Source: an uncultured Hungatella sp. (GTDB lineage Bacteria > Bacillota > Clostridia > Lachnospirales > Lachnospiraceae). Taken from it: a stretch of DNA of 58,625 bases. The stretch spans positions 1 through 58,625 of the forward strand of contig CAMUJH010000027.1 of the NCBI GenBank assembly GCA_947089145.1. The letters are read 5' to 3'. Position 1 is the first letter of the stretch. Each line of letters begins with the position of its first letter. The translations under genes and the position numbers were made by a program. Of the stretch, positions 49,063 to 56,817 are shown in pieces. The notes below the pieces were generated by a model that saw only the letters and a program-made list of their open reading frames with translations, had not been told where the DNA came from and made no database searches.

Positions 49063-49612
49063 GCACCCATATAAGCAGTATCTTTCAATGAGGCATAAAT
49101 GGAGCAGTGTATTGGAAACGGATAGGGAGCGTTATGGAACGTTCCCTATTTTTGAGCAACAAAAAACGAATAGGGAGCGCCGGCGCCTGCTGGGAAAGCA
49201 AACGCTCGCTTTTTAGAAAAACAAAAACAAAACAAATGCAACGTTGCAATCCTCCACGGCTCAAAACAAATAGACGGACGAGAGGGAGCGGAAACCATAC
49301 AATACCGTATTTTGAGGGCTTTACAACTGCTGCCATCTGCTGGGATCAAAGCGAGCGTTCGCCTTTCCACGGAACGAAAACGAATGGAACGTTAATTGCA
49401 ACGTTGCAAAAGCCGGAGGGTAGTCTGTTGCACACGGAGAGGCGTCAGATTGACGATTTTGGAGCAGAGACGATTATTTTTATGTTGAGCATGGAAAGAG
49501 GGCAGCATGGGGCGATTAGAGGGCATGGGCAAGACTGTATCTGTAGATTTCTATTTTCTTTTTGGGCTTTTTACTGTATGATGGAATAAAAAGCGGAGGG
49601 GAGTGATTTTCC
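49063..49612 (+). other. Non-coding region with GCAACGTTGC palindromes
   Basis: No credible gene, although a frame is open. TGCAACGTTGCA (49237-49248) and TTGCAACGTTGCAA (49396-49409) match the two copies in the 5' part of terS, and AAAACGAATAG/GG phrases recur as just upstream of terS (43018). It probably derives from a lost terS or packaging-site region. Confidence 0.5.
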
Positions 49613-50194
49613 ATGAAAAGGGAGACTACACCGGTGGAAATTACAGACAGGATTATGGAGTTGTGCAACGGTGCGGTTCCGGGGACGATGCCGGTTTATG
49701 TCCCTGTTGAGGCAGCAGGGTGGGGCCTGATGAATGAATGTTTTCCAAATGTCCGCCGGATGATCCAGGAGCATGGCGGGCAGCAGGTCAACGGTTGGGC
49801 TGTCTGGCAGTGGGCGAATATCTCGGTAACGCTGGAGGCTCATGCTGTATGGGAAAGCCCGGAGGGGGAGTTGGTGGATATTACGCCCCATGATTGCGGA
49901 GAGAGGGAGATCCTTTTCCTGCGTGATGATAAGGTGGTATATTGTGGAAAGCCGATAGGGAGCATCAGGCAGCCGCTTACTGGTTCGCCGCTGGTGGCAG
50001 AGCTTATTGAACTGCTGAATGAGCGTGATTGGATTATGTGCGCCTCTGCTGATAAGACATATGTCCTCCCCAAAGAGATGTATCTGAGGATTATGCAGAT
50101 TCAGGAGATGCTGCATAAGGAAGTGGGCCGGAATGACCCCTGTCCTTGCCAGTCGGGATTGAAGTACAAGAAATGCTGTGGCCGGAGTTGGTAG
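49613..50194 (+). CDS. SEC-C motif protein
   Basis: A 193-aa protein. The C-terminus [19 protein letters not shown] is a perfect SEC-C zinc-binding motif, as found at the end of SecA and in many stand-alone proteins. The N-terminal 150 residues ([37 protein letters not shown] split here as [10 protein letters not shown] and LEAHAVW) contain a His/Trp-rich core of unknown role. AGGGGAG lies before the ATG. Confidence 0.7.
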   Translation: MKRETTPVEITDRIMELCNGAVPGTMPVYVPVEAAGWGLMNECFPNVRRMIQEHGGQQVNGWAVWQWANISVTLEAHAVWESPEGELVDITPHDCGEREILFLRDDKVVYCGKPIGSIRQPLTGSPLVAELIELLNERDWIMCASADKTYVLPKEMYLRIMQIQEMLHKEVGRNDPCPCQSGLKYKKCCGRSW

Positions 50195-50338
50195 GCAGCA
50201 GGGGAACGCATTGGGGGCTGTGACTTTCAGGTTGCCGTCAATTTGCTGTGAGTGCCATTTCTACCATTGAGAGGGTACTTATTTGGCTGACAGTATAAAA
50301 AGACAATAATATATTCTCATAAAGAGGAGGTCAGTGGC

Positions 50339-50962
50339 ATGAAAAAATATTGGAAAGAAATTTTGCTTGGGTTAATATTTGTATTATTTTTTATTCCTTT
50401 AAGTATTGCATTTTTGCTTAGATTTGATTTTATCATAACGGATACGTCCAGTGGATGGATTGGTTTTTGGGGGAGCTATTTAGGCGGGATCGTTGGAGGC
50501 TTGATTACTTTATATGTATTATTCAGGACATTAAAAGAAAATAGGGAGTTACAAAGGAAAGAACATAAGATTGCTTTCTGCAATGAAATATGTAAACTGT
50601 CAGGTGAGATTTGTGGGGCAATAAACAGGGAATGTATCTATATCCTGAAATTTGCAGATAAAAAGAATGGTGATGATAAGGAAGCTCTCTTTAATGCTTT
50701 GTTGGCAAAAAACAGAGCATCAGAATTACTGCATATATGTTCCGCGCAGTTGATTTCGAGAATCAAAGATGCGGAATATATTGGCGCAGAGAAACTTATG
50801 GACAGGATTGAGCAGTTGGGACAAATGGAAAATGAATTGGATATTAAATTTGTATATACTGCAGATGAAGAAGAGGTATTAAAAAGGACTTGCGATAGGA
50901 TTAAACCGATATTAGGAGAAATGAGGGAATGGATTGTTGAATTTTTGGAAAATAATGTATGA
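50339..50962 (+). CDS. Membrane protein of unknown function
   Basis: A 207-aa protein. Two N-terminal membrane segments (ILLGLIFVLFFIPLSIAFLL and FWGSYLGGIVGGLITLYVLF) precede a cytosolic, charged helical domain of about 130 residues. The SGWIGFWGSYLGGIVGG style recurs in small Firmicutes membrane proteins of mobile elements, some of them in abortive-infection contexts; that role is only a guess here. AAAGAGGAGG precedes the ATG. Confidence 0.6.
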   Translation: MKKYWKEILLGLIFVLFFIPLSIAFLLRFDFIITDTSSGWIGFWGSYLGGIVGGLITLYVLFRTLKENRELQRKEHKIAFCNEICKLSGEICGAINRECIYILKFADKKNGDDKEALFNALLAKNRASELLHICSAQLISRIKDAEYIGAEKLMDRIEQLGQMENELDIKFVYTADEEEVLKRTCDRIKPILGEMREWIVEFLENNV

Positions 50963-51002
50963 CAATGATTAAGTGCAATAGTTGGAATTTCATAGGCAGT
51001 AT

Positions 51003-51040
51003 AAAAGGCATATGCAGCAGCGCATACGCCTTTTCTTTTT
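51003..51040 (+). terminator. Terminator between membrane protein and hic genes
   Basis: AAAAGGCATATGC pairs with GCATACGCCTTTT, followed by CTTTTT. It ends the plus-strand gene. The next 190 bp to 51236 show only frame-broken fragments. Confidence 0.6.
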
Positions 51041-51236
51041 GACCATAACTCGAACAGATCAGCGTGGCAATTCCTCCGTCAGCTCGGCAAATAGAGCCTC
51101 TGTGCTTCCGGTGAATAAGGAACCGCCGCCGCTTTCCAGTTCCTCCATAGAGGATAGGGGTTTCTGTATTGGTTATTTCTTCTGTGGATATTTCTGCCGC
51201 ATGGTTATGCCCTCCTGTGGATTGGCTGAATCAGCC

Positions 51237-51644
51237 TTATCTTGCATGGCCGGCATTAAGCAGCTGCATAAGTCCATCCTGGAGAACCTGGGAGCAGTTT
51301 ACCCCACGCTTTTCTGCCAGGGTGGCCATCCATGCAGGAAGTGAGACATTTTTACGGACTGCCCTGGTGTCGGTTGCTGCTCGGTATGCGAACGTATCAA
51401 TGCGGATGATGGAGCAGGTGGCATTTTCTGGAATATCCAGCTTATGCTGGGGAGTGGGAGCCGGGATTTCGTTCCCTTCATCCTCTGCCACAACGAGCCA
51501 TCCGCTGGCGGCATCGGTAATCATTTCAATGGCATCATCAATACTGCTGCCGGTTGTAATGCATCCGGGAAGATCAGGCACTCTGCAGTAGTATTTGGTT
51601 CCGTCCTCATTAGGCACGAATGTTGCGGTATAGATATATTTCAT
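51237..51644 (-). CDS. HicB-family protein, distal copy
   Basis: A 135-aa protein. The partly degenerate RNase-H-like HicB domain (YTATFVPNEDGTKYYCRVPD, LPGCITTGSSIDDAIEMI) occupies residues 1-70 and a ribbon-helix-helix-like DNA-binding end follows (RKNVSLPAWMATLAEKRGVN). HicB neutralises HicA and represses the operon. This second copy may have diverged to bind other partners. AGGAGGCTGAACC precedes the ATG. Confidence 0.82.
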   Translation of the reverse strand: MKYIYTATFVPNEDGTKYYCRVPDLPGCITTGSSIDDAIEMITDAASGWLVVAEDEGNEIPAPTPQHKLDIPENATCSIIRIDTFAYRAATDTRAVRKNVSLPAWMATLAEKRGVNCSQVLQDGLMQLLNAGHAR

Positions 51645-51677
51645 GGTTCAGCCTCCTTTGCTGGTGGAAGGGAGGAT

Positions 51678-52091
51678 TTACCTCCCGCCCTGTTTTGGAA
51701 GCTGTAGGTAATCAATAAGTGCGGTCTCCAAAAGACGGGAGTAATTGACCTTCTGCTCCTCGGCGATTCGCTTGAGCCACGCTGGTATGGTAATGTTCGT
51801 CTTGATGCGTTCATTGTCTTTTTTCATGCGGAACAGGTCAGGGTGAATGGTTACTGGCATTATGACATTTCCTTCTGTATCCTCTCTTGCCAGTCTCATG
51901 GATGGCACCGGGATTTCCTCGTTGTCGCACTCCATGCTGTAAACATGGAGGCTTGCTGCCTCTGATGCCATGCGCAGCGCATCCTCCAGGTCATTCCCGA
52001 CGCTGACGCATCCAGGCAGATCAGGAAAGTAAATGCTATATGAGCCGTCCGTTGACGGTTCGAAAACAGCAAGATAAGTTAAATTCTGCAT
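51678..52091 (-). CDS. hicB: HicB antitoxin
   Basis: A 137-aa protein with the HicB fold (YLAVFEPSTDGSYSIYFPDL, PGCVSVGNDLEDALRMASEA) and an RHH-like C-terminus (IKTNITIPAWLKRIAEEQKV). It follows hicA by 39 bp in the same operon and is the direct antitoxin. AAAGGAGCG lies before the ATG. Confidence 0.88.
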   Translation of the reverse strand: MQNLTYLAVFEPSTDGSYSIYFPDLPGCVSVGNDLEDALRMASEAASLHVYSMECDNEEIPVPSMRLAREDTEGNVIMPVTIHPDLFRMKKDNERIKTNITIPAWLKRIAEEQKVNYSRLLETALIDYLQLPKQGGR

Positions 52092-52130
52092 GAGTTACGC
52101 TCCTTTCTATGAGAACCGCAGGCGGTAGGG

Positions 52131-52313
52131 CTATTTAAGCCCCGCCTGTTTGTAAATGCTGTTCAGAGTTCCCGGCCTTAAGTCTCCGTTGTGGTTTGGT
52201 ACTGTGACTTTCCCGGGTTTTGTTGGGTGTTTCAGGCTTATGTGAGAGCCTTCCTGATTGGTGGCGTACCATCCATCTTTCCGAAGCACCTTCAGTATTT
52301 CCCGAACTGTCAT
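52131..52313 (-). CDS. hicA: HicA toxin
   Basis: A 60-aa mRNA interferase with the dsRBD-like fold: MTVREILKVLRKDGWYATNQ, catalytic His in EGSHISLKHP, then KVTVPNHNGDLRPGTLNSI. All the family positions are intact. It is first in a three-gene operon with two HicB proteins and has an excellent promoter. Expected to cleave host mRNA when antitoxin is lost. Confidence 0.9.
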   Translation of the reverse strand: MTVREILKVLRKDGWYATNQEGSHISLKHPTKPGKVTVPNHNGDLRPGTLNSIYKQAGLK

Positions 52314-52336
52314 ATCGTGCCCTCCTTATATTACGT

Positions 52337-52431
52337 ATCATACGCCTTTTTTATGCGCATGTCAATGGAAATACTGATAAAATATGCGCATATATGCAAA
52401 AGTGAAATCATATTGGGGATAGTATGCGCAC
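52337..52431 (-). promoter_or_regulatory. hic promoter with three operator-like sites
   Basis: On the minus strand TTGACA (52365-52360), 17 bp, TATGAT (52342-52337). ATGCGCAT occurs at 52353-52360, inside ATATGCGCATAT at 52382-52393, and as ATGCGCAC at 52424-52431. The first overlaps the spacer, so HicB binding there would block RNA polymerase. Confidence 0.75.
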
Positions 52432-52482
52432 CTGCTGCCAGATGATATCATTGACAGCGGAATACAAACAGACGGCAGCAGG
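52431..52482. repeat. CCTGCTGCC / GGCAGCAGG inverted pair
   Basis: CCTGCTGCC (52431-52439) and GGCAGCAGG (52474-52482) are perfect 9-bp arms with a 34-base loop, between the hic promoter and the Uma2 genes. The same inverted pair occurs at 56841-56881. Confidence 0.6.
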
Positions 52483-52512
52483 AAACATTAGGGAGTCTGC
52501 TACTGATTAAAA

Positions 52513-53064
52513 TCACAACTGCAACTTGGAAAAACTAATTTCCAGATTGTCATAAATAATTACTTTGATTGTATCAGAAAAAGAGTAAATAGTAGGGGCT
52601 GCGGCCTGCTCCATATCATAGACCAAGATCGTCTGCTTCATCGGATCAACAATCCAGTATTCCCGTACGCCGGCCTTGCGGTATAGGGAAAGCTTTGTAT
52701 AGTAGTCCATGGCTCTGCTGCCAGGAGACACGATCTCAATGATCCAGTCTGGGGCACCTTTGCAGCCATGTTCATCCAGTTTGCTTTTATCACAGATCAC
52801 AGATATATCCGGTTCCAGGTATTTGGAATCATCTGCATATAGGAATACGGCAAAAGGAGCTGGAAAGACTTCGCAAGTCCCTCCCTTTGAGCGGATGTGA
52901 TTCCCTATTTCCAGATGCAAAAATGACAATATCCGCTGGTGTTTGGTGCTGGGTGGCGCCATATAGTAAATCTGACCGTCAATTAGTTCGGCCCTGCTGC
53001 CCTCTGGCAGGTTGTAGATATCGTCAATAGTATAGAGCTTTTCCTGTGCTAATGACTTGGACAT
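52513..53064 (-). CDS. Uma2-family endonuclease, copy 2
   Basis: A 183-aa protein of the PD-(D/E)xK-fold Uma2 family: YNLPEGSRAELIDGQIYYMA, EPDISVICDKSK (catalytic Asp), GAPDWIIEIVSPGSRAMDYY (E-x-V near the active site) and LYRKAGVREYWIVDP. Biological role unknown, though Uma2 genes are often expanded in cyanobacteria and in defence islands. ATG 53064 has AAAGGAGAACC upstream. It lies 48 bp after its paralogue. Confidence 0.85.
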   Translation of the reverse strand: MSKSLAQEKLYTIDDIYNLPEGSRAELIDGQIYYMAPPSTKHQRILSFLHLEIGNHIRSKGGTCEVFPAPFAVFLYADDSKYLEPDISVICDKSKLDEHGCKGAPDWIIEIVSPGSRAMDYYTKLSLYRKAGVREYWIVDPMKQTILVYDMEQAAAPTIYSFSDTIKVIIYDNLEISFSKLQL

Positions 53065-53111
53065 AAGGTTCTCCTTTCTGGGGGTGGTTATGGGATATTT
53101 ATTCAAGCAAA

Positions 53112-53654
53112 TTAAATATCTAGTTGGGACAGATTGATAGAAAACCCCTGATAAATACTTACTGGAATGTCGTCAGCAAAGGTATAATTTGAAGCGCTGT
53201 CATTTTGAAAATCATAAACAGTGACAAGGTTTCTTTCATGGTCCACGATCCAGTATTCACGAACACCAGCGGTTCGATATTTGAACAATTTTTTGTAATA
53301 ATCCATCGGGCGGCTGCTGGGGGACACAATTTCAATAATCCAGTCAGGAGCCCCGATGCAACCGTCATCATGAAGCTTGTGAGGATCGCAGATCACGCTG
53401 ATATCTGGTTCTACATAGTTTTTGTCATTTTCATTGAGAAACACAGCGAATGGAGCGATATAAGGCCGACAGGAACCGCCATTTGATTTGATAAATTCCC
53501 GTATGGTTCCGAAAAGTTCCCCGGCAATATCCTGATGCTTTCGGCTGGGAGGTGCCATGAAATAGATCTGTCCATCTATCAGCTCCGCCCGTTTCCCGTC
53601 AGGCAGAGCATAAATATCTGCAGTAGTATAGATTTTTTCTTGAACTAGTGCCAT
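53112..53654 (-). CDS. Uma2-family endonuclease, copy 1
   Basis: A 180-aa paralogue of the next gene, with the same layout: YALPDGKRAELIDGQIYFMA, EPDISVICDPHK, GAPDWIIEIVSPSSRPMDYY and YRTAGVREYWIVDHE. Identity between the two copies is high enough to suggest a tandem duplication. Its start lies inside the end of the upstream helical gene, so translation is coupled. Confidence 0.85.
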   Translation of the reverse strand: MALVQEKIYTTADIYALPDGKRAELIDGQIYFMAPPSRKHQDIAGELFGTIREFIKSNGGSCRPYIAPFAVFLNENDKNYVEPDISVICDPHKLHDDGCIGAPDWIIEIVSPSSRPMDYYKKLFKYRTAGVREYWIVDHERNLVTVYDFQNDSASNYTFADDIPVSIYQGFSINLSQLDI

Positions 53655-53898
53655 AGTAATGCTCCTTTTCGGCTATAAATTTTTTGGATACCTCTGCCAC
53701 TTTCTCAGCCACACCCGGCTTGTTATTCTCGATAAGGTCAAGCAGAGCTGCAATGTCCTCTTTCAGATGTTGGGCTAGGGTAGCACAGGAGGGTGTTCCG
53801 GGAATTTTGGTAAGTTCGTAGATATGCTCTCTCTCCAGATCGGTCAGGTAGTTGCGTATTTCGTCAAGCTCTATGCTGTAACGGTCTTTGATATCCAT
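53599..53898 (-). CDS. Helical hypothetical protein upstream of Uma2
   Basis: A 99-aa protein starting MDIKDRYSIELDEIRNYLTD with GGAGAAA upstream. It is helical and acidic (QHLKEDIAALLDLIENN) and overlaps the first Uma2 gene by 56 bp. It may be the regulatory partner of the nucleases; no family recognised. Confidence 0.6.
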   Translation of the reverse strand: MDIKDRYSIELDEIRNYLTDLEREHIYELTKIPGTPSCATLAQHLKEDIAALLDLIENNKPGVAEKVAEVSKKFIAEKEHYYGTSSRKNLYYCRYLCSA

Positions 53899-53941
53899 GG
53901 TATTTCTCCAATTCTTCGCTATTGGTAGCGTTTGACAAAGA

Positions 53942-54331
53942 TTATTTAAACTTTTCAAAAATCGGATCAGTGTCCTTTGTATGCCCAGTCCAGTCCGTGA
54001 ATTCGTCGCTGCCAAAGGTTACGCCCGCTCCCTCGTCAAGAACTACACCGGCATAGGTTTTATCAGAAAGGCTAAGGGTTAAGGCATTGCCATCAATGGT
54101 ATAAGTTCCGTGATAGCTTTTATAGCTTGTGTCAAGGCCTTGGAAAGTTCCATCATCATAGAATTTCAGGAAATCGAAATCTAGTGTCTTATCTAAAAAT
54201 GGGCTATTGTTCAGATAGATTTTATCCACAATCGGAATAGGGTTATCCTCTTCGGCTTGGGTACCGGATCCGCATCCTGTAACGGACAGCATTAGCACGA
54301 AAAAGAATATGGCAAATAATATTCTTTTTAT
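53942..54331 (-). CDS. Lipoprotein with apparent AUA start
   Basis: A 129-aa secreted protein. Lipobox LSVTGCGS follows a hydrophobic stretch, and the mature part is beta-rich (FYDDGTFQGLDTSYKSYHGT, TLSLSDKTYAGVVLDEGAG), like small META/DUF-type surface proteins. The signal peptide is only complete if translation starts at codon ATA (54331-54329), which has GGGGGAGGG seven bases upstream. A GTG at 54298 would cut the signal peptide in half. Either AUA is used as a rare start or an ATG has mutated. Confidence 0.65.
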   Translation of the reverse strand: MKRILFAIFFFVLMLSVTGCGSGTQAEEDNPIPIVDKIYLNNSPFLDKTLDFDFLKFYDDGTFQGLDTSYKSYHGTYTIDGNALTLSLSDKTYAGVVLDEGAGVTFGSDEFTDWTGHTKDTDPIFEKFK

Positions 54332-54347
54332 CTGTCAACCCTCCCCC

Positions 54348-54563
54348 TTACTGTTCGGCATTGGTAGCAGGAACATACTCAATAATATCGCCTGGTTGGC
54401 AATTAAGAGCACAACATATTTTATCAATAACATCCAAAGATACTGCCTTATGTGCTGATATTTTAGACATGGTTGCCGACGATATACCAATTTGCTGACG
54501 CAAATCCTCCTTTGTCATAGAGCGACGATTGAGAGTATCTAATAATTTATAATATTTAATCAT
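54348..54563 (-). CDS. XRE-family HTH regulator
   Basis: A 71-aa single-domain Cro/CI protein (MTKEDLRQQIGISSATMSKI, CCALNCQPGDIIEYVP). TATAAT on the minus strand (54603-54598) lies upstream. It stands just ahead of the lipoprotein, helical protein and Uma2 genes and probably controls them. The gene at 54894-55115 is a paralogue. Confidence 0.8.
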   Translation of the reverse strand: MIKYYKLLDTLNRRSMTKEDLRQQIGISSATMSKISAHKAVSLDVIDKICCALNCQPGDIIEYVPATNAEQ

Positions 54564-54893
54564 TACGTGCTACCTCGCTTTCCGGTTTGATATTTCTATT
54601 ATAGCACATTATGAAAAAAAGTAAATAAAATCTTTAAAAAGTTGAAGAAAAAGCATTGACAACTAAAGAAAAAGGTGTTAATATGCATTTAGAAAGTTAA
54701 AGAAAATGACAATAAATAAAAAGATTTTCTTTAACAATCAAAAACAAAACAGGTCAAGAGAAGGTATGCGGAAGTACCGAGAGCGAAACATTCAGCAATC
54801 AGTTTGGAGAATGGCTCCATGATATTTTCTGTTTATAGGAATCTGCCTTTTGTAGTAATTCGTGTAATGTTGGCATTGTATAGCTTCCTCCTG
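54564..54893 (+). promoter_or_regulatory. Control region with orphan plus-strand promoter
   Basis: TTGACA (54656-54661), 17 bp, TAATAT (54679-54684) is a strong plus-strand promoter, yet no gene follows on that strand for 630 bp. Around it the motif (G/A)(T/C)T(G/A)AAGAAAA occurs near 54640, 54663 and 54702, and inverted near 54725, suggesting several binding sites for the XRE proteins. It may make a regulatory RNA antisense to the next gene. Confidence 0.5.
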
Positions 54894-55115
54894 CTATTCT
54901 GTGCTGCCTGGATGGTTGGGAATATATTCCATTATATCACCTGGCTGGCAGTTGAAAGCCGTACATATTCGCTCTAAAACTTTTGGGGAAATTCCATCGC
55001 CTTTTCCCATAGCAGCTATTGTTGTTGGAGAAGCTTTGATTAAAATACGAAAATTTTCCTTGGTCATTTTTTTATCAATAAGTAATTTCCATAATTTGTC
55101 ATATGAAAAAGCCAT
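54894..55115 (-). CDS. XRE-family HTH regulator, paralogue
   Basis: A 73-aa protein (MTKENFRILIKASPTTIAAM, CTAFNCQPGDIMEYIP) closely similar in plan to the protein at 54348. ATG 55115 follows AGGATGGTGG; an upstream extension lacks support. It is divergent from the HIRAN gene and may repress that promoter. Confidence 0.78.
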   Translation of the reverse strand: MAFSYDKLWKLLIDKKMTKENFRILIKASPTTIAAMGKGDGISPKVLERICTAFNCQPGDIMEYIPNHPGSTE

Positions 55116-55211
55116 GTAACCACCATCCTTTCTGTAATTTATTATAATCGATTTTTCTATAGAATGCAATAATTAATCTACAAAATTATGTAGAAGATCT
55201 TTAAATAGGTA

Positions 55212-55240
55212 TTGACATAATATACATAATAGTATAGAAT
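55212..55240 (+). promoter_or_regulatory. HIRAN gene promoter
   Basis: TTGACA (55212-55217), 17 bp, TAGAAT (55235-55240), with an AT-rich direct repeat ATACATAA around it. It should drive the HIRAN gene and perhaps the whole run of small genes to its right. Confidence 0.7.
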
Positions 55241-55316
55241 AAATACATAAAAATAAAGAAAAAGGAGAGCAACTGGAAAGCCGAAAGGAAGAATCCAAAG
55301 AAAGGAGCGGTGCTAA

Positions 55317-55754
55317 ATGAAACAGATAACCAGAACCAGGAAAGCAGTATGTGCTATGGCCAACGAATTAAGGAAAGCCGGCTATTCTCTGTCCCAGGCA
55401 TTCAAAAAGGCATGGAGCCGTGTCAAGCTGTCTATGACGGTTCGGGCAGCAGGAACCACCTTTGAGAACCGTCAGGAGCGTTTAGGATTTCTGAAACAGT
55501 TTAGGCTGGAAGACTTAAGCGTGACGCTGGAAAAGGAGCCGGATAATAAGTTTGACAGCAACGCAATACGGATCGTGGTCCATATTCACCCGATTTCGAA
55601 AAAGACCGTCATTGGATACGTGCCGAACGTGCTTGCAAGAGAATTGTCAAAAGTGATGGATGTGGGGGTTAAGATCAGAGCCAAGATGTTGGGTGTCACT
55701 GGCGGCTACAGCTACAAGGAAACCTTGGGGATGCTGATTAATATTGCGATATAG
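55317..55754 (+). CDS. HIRAN-domain protein
   Basis: A 145-aa protein. Residues 40-140 match the HIRAN domain (VRAAGTTFENRQERLGFLKQ, LEKEPDNKFDSNAIRI, VIGYVPNVLARELSKV), a beta-barrel that binds 3' single-stranded DNA ends in repair proteins. The N-terminal 35 residues are basic and helical. AAAGGAGCGG precedes the ATG. As a stand-alone phage/ICE protein it may recognise damaged or replicating DNA. Confidence 0.82.
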   Translation: MKQITRTRKAVCAMANELRKAGYSLSQAFKKAWSRVKLSMTVRAAGTTFENRQERLGFLKQFRLEDLSVTLEKEPDNKFDSNAIRIVVHIHPISKKTVIGYVPNVLARELSKVMDVGVKIRAKMLGVTGGYSYKETLGMLINIAI

Positions 55755-55878
55755 AGAAAAAGCCCTTACCAGAGCGGCCACTCCGGCAGGGGCAAATAAC
55801 CCGCCAATCTGACAAATGGGGGATGCAGGCAGTATATCACGCCTGCTGCCCTCTGTAAAGGGAGGATGATAAACACAT

Positions 55879-56256
55879 ATGAAATTTATCACGGAGACAA
55901 ATTCTATAGCTTATGCCCAACTCCATGAAATTTTCATCTTGCGGAAGCAGAGAAGCGAACTTTTATCGCCAGGTATAGTGGATGCTATCAGGAAATGGAG
56001 TGGTGGTAGCGAAATAGCATGTATCAATTATGGGTGCCAATATGGGATTATTCAAGGCAAGAGATCAGAAAGAGCTAGGAGAAAGAGAGGATTTGAAAGA
56101 AATAACGAAAAAACATGGCAGGCGGCAGGGCTGACTTCCCTCCTGTCATTTGCAGAAAGAAAGGAGTGCGGAAGCATGGTAAAGGATTTATTGAATACCT
56201 TGAAAGCCCTGGCAGGCAAGCGCCGGGAGATTTCATTGATAGAGGTGAAAGTATGA
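55879..56256 (+). CDS. Hypothetical protein reading into the next gene
   Basis: A 125-aa frame. Residues 1-75 look protein-like (MKFITETNSIAYAQLHEIFI, SGGSEIACINYGCQYGIIQG, KRSERARRKRG). From residue 100 it continues without a stop into the likely next start (MVKDLLNTLKALAGK), which has its own AAGGAG. The natural stop seems lost by a frame change around 56100-56170, fusing two genes. Family not recognised. Confidence 0.45.
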   Translation: MKFITETNSIAYAQLHEIFILRKQRSELLSPGIVDAIRKWSGGSEIACINYGCQYGIIQGKRSERARRKRGFERNNEKTWQAAGLTSLLSFAERKECGSMVKDLLNTLKALAGKRREISLIEVKV

Positions 56257-56464
56257 TCCTGACTATGAAGAGGCTATGGACAAGGCTGTGGAGCTGAGGG
56301 ATCAATATGAGTCCATGGCACTTAAGCCGGAGGACAAAGAAACCATAGATTCTTTGCTGGATTCTTTGGACGAAGTGGAGGTAACACAGGTCAATCTTGC
56401 CTATGTGGCAGGGCTGGCAGATTGTCTCCTGATTCTGGAGCGTCTGGATCTCTTTCAGCTATGA
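56176..56464 (+). pseudogene. Small helical protein gene with a frameshift
   Basis: AAGGAGTGCGGAAGC precedes ATG 56176 (MVKDLLNTLKALAGKRREIS); this frame ends TGA at 56254. In another frame DPDYEEAMDKAVELRDQYES leads on to LDSLDEVEVTQVNLAYVAGL and ends at 56464. Joining the frames near 56250 gives a plausible single protein of about 95 aa. The second part could alternatively start at ATG 56276 on its own. Confidence 0.45.
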
Positions 56465-56556
56465 GGCAAGAAAGAACAGCAACATAACACATAAACCGGT
56501 CACCGCTGATCATGACATTTCAGTGGGCCGGCCGCAGGCGAAAGGAGAAGTGGAGC

Positions 56557-56817
56557 GTGGGACCGATCGAGATCATCTACAACGGATACATTGAGAAACG
56601 GGAGGGCATTGACACGACGGATAACCTTTTGGGGATGATAGGAAGCCTGCTGCCGAACAGCGATAAGATGCAGGACATCCTTGACATGGAATGCCTGCAT
56701 CTTGCGGAGCTTTCCCAGAAACAGGGGTTCATGGCGGGCTTTGCCTTTGCTATTGAAGTATTCGACCTGGGCCGTGTGGCCAGGCAGGGTAAGGAGGTTG
56801 AGGAAATTGCAGGCTAA
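56557..56817 (+). CDS. Small hypothetical protein
   Basis: An 86-aa protein from a GTG start with AAAGGAG nine bases upstream; an earlier ATG (56512) lacks a site. It contains SLLPNSDKMQDILDMECLHL and AFAIEVFDLGRVARQGKE. The helical pattern ending in AFAIEVF resembles the C-terminal parts of its neighbours (AFTEALESV.., GFTAAVNRI), so this run may be a diverged family. Confidence 0.55.
   Translation: MGPIEIIYNGYIEKREGIDTTDNLLGMIGSLLPNSDKMQDILDMECLHLAELSQKQGFMAGFAFAIEVFDLGRVARQGKEVEEIAG

Noticed and set aside
49107-49589. A 160-codon plus-strand frame
   Set aside because: Its product has no protein-like pattern, it contains the palindromic repeats, and there is no ribosome site. Treated as non-coding.
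51040-51236. Minus-strand fragments before the distal hicB
   Set aside because: Protein-like phrases are broken between frames and no full gene can be built.
51169-51591. A 140-codon plus-strand frame
   Set aside because: Antisense to the distal HicB gene.
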